From an uncultured Collinsella sp. (lineage in GTDB: Bacteria; Actinomycetota; Coriobacteriia; Coriobacteriales; Coriobacteriaceae): a stretch of 14,461 bases of DNA. The number at the start of each line of letters is the position of its first letter. The first letter of the stretch is position 1. Made by a program: the position numbers and the translations under genes. The stretch spans positions 1 to 14,461 of the forward strand of contig CAUAWV010000047.1 in assembly GCA_958433005.1 (NCBI GenBank). Reading direction: 5' to 3'. Of this stretch, positions 1 through 5,909 are shown piece by piece. Below the pieces are notes generated by a model, which saw only the letters and a list, made by a program, of their open reading frames with translations, did no database searches and was not told the origin of the DNA.

Positions 1-66
1 GCCGCGCGGCAAGGAGATATATTGCCAGACCGGAGGGGCCCCGGGGGCGGGAATCTGGGCGTACAC
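1..66 (-). CDS. possible start of a further minus-strand gene, cut by the window edge
   Basis: A frame opens at a GTG codon (64-66) and stays open to the window edge, 22 codons. An AGGAAA-like SD lies 3-4 nt before the GTG. The peptide begins MYAQIPAPGAPPV and most of its codons end in G or C, as in the real genes here, while the sequence just upstream is AT-richer and looks non-coding. An in-frame stop lies further upstream, so the GTG is the only reasonable start in this frame. An ATG at 68 in another frame is also open to the edge. Too little is visible to name a product, and it may be chance. Confidence 0.27.
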   Translation of the reverse strand, partial: MYAQIPAPGAPPVWQYISLPRG

Positions 67-155
67 ATTTCCTACATATCTTGTGATCCGACTAACGTTT
101 GCCAGCCGTTACCTACCGCTCGCCGAGCATCTCTTTATATAAGGCAGTCTCATGG

Positions 156-1556
156 TTAAAGCGGATACGTCCCCCTAGCTAACGCACAGCCAGCATCGAG
201 CAACTCATCACGTTCTTCCACCGAGAACCCCTCGGCGTAGACGCGCACCACTGGTTCGGTCCCGCTAGGACGGACCAGCAGCCACGTGTCATCCTTAAAT
301 GACAGACGCAAGCCGTCCATATGACTAACGTTTTGCGGCACCTTGCCACAAATCGACTTGGGGTTTACGCCCGGCAGCAGGGTTCGTAACGTTTCGGCAT
401 CTTCGGCCTCAAGGCGCAAATCGCGTCGACCGTAACTCGTCTTACCAAAACTGTCCTCGAGTTGGTCGACCAGAACGCCCAAAGGCGCGTCCGTCTTTGC
501 CATAAGCTCACACAGAATCAGACAGGCGAGGATTCCATCGCGCTCGGGCATATGCGCGGCGATGCCGATACCACCGGCTTCTTCGCCGCCCATGAGGACG
601 CCGCCCTTCTTCATCTCCGCCGCTATATATTTGAAACCGACTGGTTTGACGGTCACGCGGCAGCCAAGCGCCTCGGCAATGCGACGCACGAGCGTCGAGC
701 ATGAAAGATTGACGACGACGCGCCCCTCCAAATTACGAAATTGAACCAAGTCGCCCAAAACGAGCGCCATGATCTGATGCGGATGTATATATCTGCCGCG
801 CTCGTCAACCGCGCCGATACGGTCGGCGTCGCCGTCGGTCACCAGGCCAGCGCAAGCTCCGTCCTCGATAACCGTGCGCTCGCAAGCGTCCACCCACGGC
901 TCAACGGGGTCGGGGCAGATATCTTCTTGGTCAGACGCCTGCCCGGCGTGAATCTCGTGCACCTCAACGCCAAGCTCGCGCAGCAAGTCGGCTAGATAGC
1001 CCTGGGCCGCGCCGCCCATGGGATCGACAACCACGCGCAGGTGCGCGGCGCGGATGGCTTCGGCATCGACAAATGATGCCACCGCCTGCATATAGTCAGG
1101 AATGATATCCGCGGTGCGATATTGCCCCTCGATCCCCATTGGCTCGGGAGCCATGGTCTCTTCGAGCTCTTCGATGACATCCTGGTTGGCGGTTGAGCCG
1201 TCACCCATGCGAATCTTGAGGCACAGATAACCCTGCGGATGATGGGACCCCGTCACCATGAGCGCGCCGCACGCCTCACCGTCATAAGCCGCCGCCCACG
1301 TAAGGGCAGGGGTCGGAACAGGTCGCGAAGCGAGCACGGCGTCCAGCCCGTGCGCTGCTAGCACGCCCGCCGCAAGTTCAGCGAACTCGCTCGCCAGGGG
1401 CCGGGTGTCGAACCCTATATATACCGTTTTGCCCGGATTGGTCTTTTGCCACAACTCGCCGACGGCATCGGCGATACGGGCAACGTTATCGGCAGTGAAG
1501 TCCTCATCGACGCGAGCGCGCCAACCGTCAGTTCCAAAATGAATTATCGCGCACAC
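156..1556 (-). CDS. phosphoglucomutase/phosphomannomutase family protein (alpha-D-phosphohexomutase)
   Basis: This cytoplasmic enzyme should interconvert hexose 1- and 6-phosphates through a phosphoserine, supplying nucleotide-sugar or glycogen pathways. The 466 residues match the family's usual length. Visible hallmarks in order: N-terminal IHFGTDGWRAR (5-15), catalytic loop VTGSHHPQGY (101-110) with Ser104, metal-binding DGDADR (241-246), sugar-specificity loop GGEEAGGIG (323-331) and C-terminal phosphate loop RPSGTEP (429-435). I chose the GTG at 1556 because GAGGTG lies 7 nt upstream and the protein then begins at the usual point; an upstream start would add 28 residues unlike the family. 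The loop has His where most members have Asn (SHNP). Several Ile codons are ATA, three of them in Tyr-Ile pairs encoded TATATA. Substrate (glucose, mannose or glucosamine phosphate) cannot be told from sequence. No clear terminator follows. Confidence 0.93.
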   Translation of the reverse strand: MCAIIHFGTDGWRARVDEDFTADNVARIADAVGELWQKTNPGKTVYIGFDTRPLASEFAELAAGVLAAHGLDAVLASRPVPTPALTWAAAYDGEACGALMVTGSHHPQGYLCLKIRMGDGSTANQDVIEELEETMAPEPMGIEGQYRTADIIPDYMQAVASFVDAEAIRAAHLRVVVDPMGGAAQGYLADLLRELGVEVHEIHAGQASDQEDICPDPVEPWVDACERTVIEDGACAGLVTDGDADRIGAVDERGRYIHPHQIMALVLGDLVQFRNLEGRVVVNLSCSTLVRRIAEALGCRVTVKPVGFKYIAAEMKKGGVLMGGEEAGGIGIAAHMPERDGILACLILCELMAKTDAPLGVLVDQLEDSFGKTSYGRRDLRLEAEDAETLRTLLPGVNPKSICGKVPQNVSHMDGLRLSFKDDTWLLVRPSGTEPVVRVYAEGFSVEERDELLDAGCALARGTYPL

Positions 1557-1609
1557 GCGCAGACACCTCACAGTGTTTGGATCATGGTACGCATGGGGTA
1601 TACCCGCAA

Positions 1610-1672
1610 CATGCACTCGGCAACCTGCCGGCACCAGCATTCACCATTTGGGCAAATGCTGCCGAGGACATG
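1610..1672 (-). promoter_or_regulatory. structured region upstream of the phosphohexomutase gene (possible leader RNA element)
   Basis: Two 13-nt arms (1610-1622 and 1660-1672) pair in full except for one mismatch and one G-U pair. They enclose a 37-nt stretch with a second stem (GCATT with AATGC) and, as an alternative, CATTTG-GG-CAAATG at 1645-1658. The element lies between the terminator of the upstream gene and the GTG at 1556, so on the minus strand it would be a 5' leader if transcription starts before it. A further palindrome, GGGTATACCC (1596-1605), follows. It matches no riboswitch consensus I know. A convincing promoter was not seen. Confidence 0.35.
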
Positions 1673-1680
1673 CAAGCAAC

Positions 1681-1710
1681 AAAAAAAACCGCCCCGTATG
1701 GAGCGGTTTT
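1681..1710 (-). terminator. intrinsic terminator of the methyltransferase gene
   Basis: On the minus strand the arms AAAACCGC and GCGGTTTT, extended by a U-G and two more pairs, close a 4-nt loop and are followed by a run of eight T. It begins 5 nt after the stop codon at 1716. The plus-strand reading lacks a comparable T run. Confidence 0.9.
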
Positions 1711-1715
1711 GCCCT

Positions 1716-2609
1716 TTATATATCGAGCGCCTCGGCCATCGCGGCCGTAGTGATTGCCGTGGTTCCACAGCAACTGCCCACCATTGCGGCACCGGCATGT
1801 CTCCATTCGATGCATGCGCGCGCGAAAGCTTCGGGGTTCTCGTGCCATACGGGGCCATCCTGAGTCTGGACCGGATCGCCTACGTTGGGACGCACCGTGA
1901 CGGGAGTAGTCGCCGATGCAACCATCCTGGGCACCGCCGCGTTCGCGGCCGCAAGCGAACAGCAATTAACACCAACCGAGTTTGCGCCGTGTTTTTCGGC
2001 GTACAAAACGGCTGCCTCGATGTTGAGGCCATCGCCCAACAGGTCGCCTTTATCGTCAACGACAAAACTCACCAGAACAGGCATGCCATCGGCGGCATCT
2101 CGGGCGCCGGCAAGCATGGGCTGCAAATTACGGATAGACGTCACCGTCTCGATCAGCAGACCGTCAACGCCGGCGTTGAGCAAGGCGTGCGCCTGTTCGC
2201 GCGCAATGCCTCGGATTTCACGATACTCGGCAGAGTCCTCGGCAAACCACTCAATACCGATCGGGCCCATCGAGCCCAGCAGCAGCTGAGGGTGCGCCTG
2301 GCGGGCATCGTCGACGGCCCCGCGATTGACCTCCGTCACGGACGGCGCAATCTGGTCATGCTTGAGGGCATAGCTCGATGCCTGAAAGGTGTTGGTAATG
2401 AGCACCTGCGCGCCGGCGGCGACATACAAGCGATGGATACGAGAAACGGTCTGCGGCTCTGCCAGATTCCAAAACGCCGGTGGAATGTCGGCGGCATCGT
2501 ACTCACTCAACAGAACACTGCCCATGGGGCCCTGCGCCAACAAGGTCTCGCTCGACAAGCGGCGCGTAAGTTCCTCGGCACCAAAGCGGTTGTAATAACT
2601 CGTATCCAT
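1716..2609 (-). CDS. mmuM: homocysteine S-methyltransferase family protein
   Basis: Members of this zinc-dependent TIM-barrel family move a methyl group from S-methylmethionine, betaine or methylfolate to homocysteine, giving methionine in the cytoplasm. The 297-residue protein is one complete domain. It shows GPMGSVL (27-33), the TNTFQAS segment (72-78) shared with MetH and BHMT, GVNCC (213-217) and GSCCGTT (278-284). Cys216, Cys280 and Cys281 are the expected zinc ligands. With no cobalamin or folate domain attached, an MmuM-like S-methylmethionine role is the best guess, but the methyl donor is not decided by sequence. The ATG at 2609 lies 10 nt after the stop of the regulator gene, with GAGGAA and a weak GGGA upstream, so the two are probably co-transcribed. 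The gene ends GAT ATA TAA and a terminator follows. Confidence 0.9.
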   Translation of the reverse strand: MDTSYYNRFGAEELTRRLSSETLLAQGPMGSVLLSEYDAADIPPAFWNLAEPQTVSRIHRLYVAAGAQVLITNTFQASSYALKHDQIAPSVTEVNRGAVDDARQAHPQLLLGSMGPIGIEWFAEDSAEYREIRGIAREQAHALLNAGVDGLLIETVTSIRNLQPMLAGARDAADGMPVLVSFVVDDKGDLLGDGLNIEAAVLYAEKHGANSVGVNCCSLAAANAAVPRMVASATTPVTVRPNVGDPVQTQDGPVWHENPEAFARACIEWRHAGAAMVGSCCGTTAITTAAMAEALDI

Positions 2610-2619
2610 ATATATCCCG

Positions 2620-3042
2620 CTATTCCTCGACGCTGATTCCCTGCTTTTCGAGATAGGCGAGCCAGCGGCTCATCGTGTCCTCGGATAGCGCATGCTCCAT
2701 CATGCAGGCCTCGGAATCGGCTCGCTCAAATTCGACACCGAGCTCCTGAACCAAAAACGTGCGGATGAGGCGATGACGGTACCAGATAGCCGTACCAACC
2801 TCGCGGCCGCGATCGGTCAGGACTACCTTGCCGTAGTGCGATTGCTCGACAAGTTCGGATGCTTTGAGCGCCGAAACCGCTTTATTGACCGATGCCTTGG
2901 AGACGCCAAGGCGCTGCGCGATGTCGACCGATCGCACGCCGTTGGTTTCCCCCTCTTCGCTTTCAATGCGAACCATGCACTCCAAGTAGTCTTCGTTCGC
3001 CACCGTCAGATGTAGTTCGCGCGAGCTATTTGTCGTATCCAT
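2620..3042 (-). CDS. metal-dependent transcriptional regulator, DtxR/MntR family
   Basis: A 140-residue repressor-type protein of the short two-domain class, without the C-terminal SH3 domain. Residues 14-75 form the winged helix-turn-helix (VRSVDIAQRLGVSKASVNKA at 36-55); the rest is the dimerisation and metal-binding helix pair. Candidate ligands are Asp18 and Glu21 (EDYLE, as in MntR), His90 (YRHRL), and Cys113, Glu116 and His117 (EACMMEHALS, as in DtxR/IdeR). Such proteins bind DNA when loaded with Mn or Fe and control metal uptake. The ATG at 3042 is preferred over 3063 because AAGGGA and GGAAG lie just before it. It is divergent from pepT across a region with a perfect palindrome that is a plausible autoregulatory operator. 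Its metal is not predictable from this mixed ligand set. Confidence 0.9.
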   Translation of the reverse strand: MDTTNSSRELHLTVANEDYLECMVRIESEEGETNGVRSVDIAQRLGVSKASVNKAVSALKASELVEQSHYGKVVLTDRGREVGTAIWYRHRLIRTFLVQELGVEFERADSEACMMEHALSEDTMSRWLAYLEKQGISVEE

Positions 3043-3073
3043 GATCTTCCGTCCCTTCTGCATTCATTGGCTG

Positions 3074-3079
3074 ATTCTA
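3074..3079 (-). promoter_or_regulatory. -10 candidate for the metal regulator gene
   Basis: TAGAAT on the minus strand, placing transcription start near 3066 and about 24 nt before the ATG at 3042. No good -35 hexamer is seen at 16-18 nt spacing; that position is occupied by the palindrome at 3096-3115. Confidence 0.35.
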
Positions 3080-3095
3080 CCCCATCCAAGCGTCG

Positions 3096-3115
3096 CGGTA
3101 TGCCGTGGCATACCG
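3096..3115. promoter_or_regulatory. perfect 20-bp palindrome between divergent genes, candidate operator
   Basis: CGGTATGCC-GT-GGCATACCG: two perfect 9-bp arms around a 2-bp centre. It covers the expected -35 position of the regulator gene and lies directly upstream of the extended -10 candidate for pepT, as expected of an operator. It does not match the classic DtxR or MntR consensus, so binding by the adjacent regulator is an inference. I saw no second copy in the window. Confidence 0.6.
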
Positions 3116-3124
3116 TGCTAGAGT
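3116..3124 (+). promoter_or_regulatory. extended -10 candidate for pepT
   Basis: TGC followed by TAGAGT resembles an extended -10 and would start transcription near 3131, leaving a leader of about 32 nt that carries the GGAG site. No -35 is recognisable; the upstream stretch is the palindrome. Confidence 0.3.
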
Positions 3125-3162
3125 TCTTGTTGCACACGACGACCAAGATTGGAGCGGTCTTT

Positions 3163-4410
3163 ATGGAAAACACCACCACGAACCCCGATGTCCTCGAGCG
3201 CTTTTTGCGCTACGTCCAGATCAACACGCAGTCCGAGGATGCAAACTGCGACCAGGTACCCTCGAGCGCCGTTCAGTTTGACCTTGCTAACGTGCTGGCT
3301 GAAGAGCTGCGCGAGCTTGGTGCGGAAGATGCCCACGTGACCGAGCACGCCTATGTCTGCGCACATATCCCCGCAAGTGTGGGCGCTGAGAACAAGCCTG
3401 CCCTGGGCCTGATCGCCCATCTCGACACCACCGAAGTTGCACCGGGCGCCGGCGTGAAGCCGCACATCGTGCACTACGAAGGCGGCGACCTGGTCTGCGG
3501 CACGGTTGACGGTAAGCCCGTTGCCATGAGTACCGCCAAGCTTCCCGCCCTGAACGACCTCGCGGGTGAGGACCTGGTCTGCAGCGATGGTACCACGCTG
3601 CTGGGCGCGGACGACAAGGCAGGTGTCGCCGAGATCATGTCGCTTGTCGCGCGTATCGCTCAGGACCCTTCTCTGCCCCATCCCGCACTCGGCATTTGCT
3701 TCTGCCCTGACGAGGAGATCGGCCACGGAGCCGAGCTGTTGGATATCGATACCTTTGGCTGCAAGTACGCCTACACGGTCGACGGTGGCCCCATCGGCGA
3801 GCTGGAGTGGGAGTGCTTTAACGCCGCTGAGGCGACCGTCCGCTTTGAGGGCCAGTCCATCCACCCGGGCGACGCCAAAGGCCGTATGGTCAACGCAGGC
3901 AATCTGTTCTGCGACTTCAACGCGTTGCTCCCCTACGTGCAGCGCCCGGAGTATACGGAAGGCTACGAGGGCTTTTATCACCTTGAGGGTGTATCTGCAA
4001 CCGTCGATCACGCCACAGCGCGCTATATCGTCCGCGACCATGACGCCGCCAAGTTCCAGCAGAAACTCGACCTTATTGATGCCGCCGCCTCGATGCTCAA
4101 CCAGCGCCTGGGTGAGGAGCGCGTGACGGTCGAGATTCAGCAGCAGTATCGAAATATGGCCGAGATCGTTCGTGACTATCCCGAGCTTATTGATGTTGCC
4201 AAGGAAGCCTACCTTGCCTGCGGCGTTGAGCCCCAAGTGCTGCCGATTCGCGGCGGCACCGACGGCGCGCAGCTGTCGTTCCGCGGTCTGCCCTGCCCCA
4301 ACCTTTCCACCGGCGGCTATTGCTACCACGGCGTCAACGAGTTTGTCCCGGTCAGTTCGCTCGTCAAGATGACCGACGTCCTGCAGGAGCTCGTCGCCCG
4401 TTTCGCATAA
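3163..4410 (+). CDS. pepT: peptidase T (tripeptide aminopeptidase)
   Basis: A cytoplasmic M20B metallopeptidase that releases the N-terminal residue of tripeptides, completing protein and peptide breakdown. The 415 residues fit the family length. Di-zinc site residues are visible: His86 and Asp88 in AHLDTT, Asp150 in GADDKAG, the catalytic Glu184 and adjacent Glu185 in PDEEIG, Asp207 in TVDGGP, and His389 in GYCYHG. The dimerisation lid with HPGDAKG (234-240) and the IRGGTDGA segment (362-369) are also typical of PepT. The ATG at 3163 has GGAG 8 nt upstream and gives the normal N-terminus; the longer frame from 3067 would add 32 residues and run through the palindrome and promoter region. The gene stands alone and has its own terminator. 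Confidence 0.95.
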   Translation: MENTTTNPDVLERFLRYVQINTQSEDANCDQVPSSAVQFDLANVLAEELRELGAEDAHVTEHAYVCAHIPASVGAENKPALGLIAHLDTTEVAPGAGVKPHIVHYEGGDLVCGTVDGKPVAMSTAKLPALNDLAGEDLVCSDGTTLLGADDKAGVAEIMSLVARIAQDPSLPHPALGICFCPDEEIGHGAELLDIDTFGCKYAYTVDGGPIGELEWECFNAAEATVRFEGQSIHPGDAKGRMVNAGNLFCDFNALLPYVQRPEYTEGYEGFYHLEGVSATVDHATARYIVRDHDAAKFQQKLDLIDAAASMLNQRLGEERVTVEIQQQYRNMAEIVRDYPELIDVAKEAYLACGVEPQVLPIRGGTDGAQLSFRGLPCPNLSTGGYCYHGVNEFVPVSSLVKMTDVLQELVARFA

Positions 4411-4439
4411 GCCTGGCCGCATAAGCCCAAAAGACGAAT

Positions 4440-4473
4440 CGCCCCGTCCTCTAGAGAGAACGGGGCGGTTTTT
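4440..4473 (+). terminator. intrinsic terminator of pepT
   Basis: CGCCCCGT (4440-4447) pairs with ACGGGGCG (4460-4467) over a 12-nt loop, followed by G and five T. It starts 29 nt after the pepT stop. Confidence 0.88.
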
Positions 4474-4527
4474 GATACAAGGGAAGTAGTCAACATCGCA
4501 GGTTGAGCCAACGTCAGCGAGCGACGT

Positions 4528-4613
4528 CCAAGGCGAACAAGTTGGCATGAAAAAGGCAGGGCATTGACCTTCTGGTCATGCCCTGCCTTTTGAATGACAA
4601 ATTGTCGCCTTGG
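4528..4613. repeat. flanking inverted repeat around the terminator hairpin between convergent genes
   Basis: CCAAGGCGA-ACAA-GTT (4528-4543) is the near reverse complement of 4600-4613, with two single-base bulges. The arms enclose the terminator stem at 4551-4591, so together they could form one imperfect hairpin of about 85 nt. A shorter competing pairing (GCCAAC at 4507-4512 with GTTGGC at 4541-4546) is also present. No coding signal was seen here. Confidence 0.45.
4550..4591 (-). terminator. strong terminator between convergent genes, probably bidirectional
   Basis: A perfect 13-bp stem (4551-4563 with 4579-4591) continues for five more pairs after one bulged T, closed by a 4-nt loop. The minus-strand product ends in five T and serves the LCP gene; the plus-strand product ends in four T and could back up the pepT terminator. 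Confidence 0.82.
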
Positions 4614-4633
4614 GCGGCGCGCAGCGTCGAGCC

Positions 4634-4661
4634 GTTACGGCGTTTGGTAAAACGCCGTAAC
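4634..4661 (-). repeat. perfect 12-bp hairpin directly after the LCP stop codon
   Basis: GTTACGGCGTTT (4634-4645) pairs fully with AAACGCCGTAAC (4650-4661) over a 4-nt loop. It abuts the TAA at 4662-4664. There is no T run on either side, so it is not a standard terminator; it may protect the 3' end of the message or pause transcription ahead of the terminator at 4550-4591. Confidence 0.6.
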
Positions 4662-5897
4662 TTAGTAGTTGGCTTCGTAGCCGTTGCCGTCGCCGGTGGG
4701 CTGTTCGTAGTAGTCCGAATCGCTCGAATCGCCTGAGTCATCGGAATCGTCAGAGCTGACCGATGAGGTTGCGGTACCGTTTGCGTAGTCGTCAGACGTG
4801 TTGTTGTTCAGGTCGCCGATCGTAGAGCTGGAACCGTCGGAAAGACCCATGGCGTTGGGACCCTTGGGATCCTTGCCGGCATCGACGCGCTCCATCATTT
4901 CCTTGAGTTCGTCCTCGTAGACAAAGACGTAGCTCACACCGTCGATCATGGTGCTGTCGTCGGCGTACGAGGGCAGGTTGGCCGAGTAGATACCGTCGAC
5001 ATCCATACCGCGCATGGCATTGACCGTAGCCACGATATCCTGAACGCTCATATCGGTTACGAGCATATCGGACAGCGAATTAACCAGGCCAAAGATCTTC
5101 GTGGCATCGAAGTTATTGAGAATCTGGTTGGCAAGGGCGCCAAGCACCTGACGCTGGTGGCGCATGCGCGTGTAATCGCCGTCGGCATAGGTGTAGCGGC
5201 AGCGGGCATAGGTAAGGGCGGTGGCACCGTCCATATGCTGCTGGCCAGCGGTAATCTTAATATCCAGGTGCTCGGGGTCGTCAACATCATCGGTTGCGTT
5301 AATGTCGATACCGCCAACCGAATCAATCAGCGCCTGCATACCGTCGAAGCTGACCTCGGCATAGTGGGAAATCTGAACACCGCACAGCTCGTTGACCGCC
5401 TCGACCATGGCCTCGGCGCCGCCAACGGTATGGCAGGCGTTGATCTTCATGGTCTCGCCCTTGTACTCGACCTTGGTGTCGCGCGGAACGGAAATGAGCG
5501 TCGCCTGCTTTTGCGTGGGGTCGATGCGTGCCAGGATAATCGAGTCGGCACGATACGTATCCTCGCCCGGACGGCCGTCGGTGCCAAGAAGCAGCACGTA
5601 GAACGGATCCTTTGCCTCATCGGTGTCAACCAGAACCCGACGCAGATTGTCAGTAATGACATTAGAATCGCCGAGCTTGCCCATAATGGTGGCAAACCAC
5701 AGGCCGGCAGCGGTAGTGGCACTCAGCAGCACGCCAAGCACGACAATGAGCGCGACGTGACGAATCGTGTGGCTACGGCGACGTTGACGAGCGCGCTCGG
5801 AATAGCGAGCCACGTTATCGCGACTGTAGATTTTGGCCTGCGCACCAGTTGAGGGTCTTCGGGTGGTGGTATCCGCGAGGGGCTTTTTATTAAACAT
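4662..5897 (-). CDS. LytR-CpsA-Psr (LCP) family cell-wall glycopolymer ligase
   Basis: LCP proteins are membrane-anchored enzymes that transfer teichoic-acid-like or other glycopolymers from undecaprenyl phosphate carriers to peptidoglycan outside the cell. This 411-residue protein has a basic cytoplasmic N-terminus (RARQRRR, 35-41), one membrane segment (about 48-71), and an LCP domain (about 98-260) with LLLGTDGRPG, YRADSIILARID, ISVPRDTK and RMRHQRQ; the conserved Asp and Arg residues that bind phosphate and metal are present. After about residue 350 comes a flexible tail rich in Ser, Asp, Asn and Gly. The ATG at 5897 is preferred to the TTG at 5903 because CAGG lies 6 nt before it. It begins 12 nt after the murA stop, so the two are co-transcribed. 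The attached polymer is unknown. Confidence 0.93.
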   Translation of the reverse strand: MFNKKPLADTTTRRPSTGAQAKIYSRDNVARYSERARQRRRSHTIRHVALIVVLGVLLSATTAAGLWFATIMGKLGDSNVITDNLRRVLVDTDEAKDPFYVLLLGTDGRPGEDTYRADSIILARIDPTQKQATLISVPRDTKVEYKGETMKINACHTVGGAEAMVEAVNELCGVQISHYAEVSFDGMQALIDSVGGIDINATDDVDDPEHLDIKITAGQQHMDGATALTYARCRYTYADGDYTRMRHQRQVLGALANQILNNFDATKIFGLVNSLSDMLVTDMSVQDIVATVNAMRGMDVDGIYSANLPSYADDSTMIDGVSYVFVYEDELKEMMERVDAGKDPKGPNAMGLSDGSSSTIGDLNNNTSDDYANGTATSSVSSDDSDDSGDSSDSDYYEQPTGDGNGYEANY

Positions 5898-5909
5898 AGG
5901 CAACCTGTA

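Noticed and set aside
22..159. Plus-strand ORF with TTG start and AAGGAG site, 45 codons
   Set aside because: The SD spacing is good, but the peptide is unremarkable and it overlaps the phosphohexomutase stop; probably chance.
1446..2636. Plus-strand ORF of 396 codons across the methyltransferase gene
   Set aside because: It runs over the terminator and the antisense of a well-supported gene, and its translation lacks domain features.
3118..4548. Minus-strand ORF of 476 codons opposite pepT
   Set aside because: Antisense to a clear pepT and running through its terminator; no recognisable domain.
4634..4661. 12-bp hairpin after the LCP stop as an intrinsic terminator
   Set aside because: No T run follows the stem on either strand; the terminator is the hairpin at 4550-4591.
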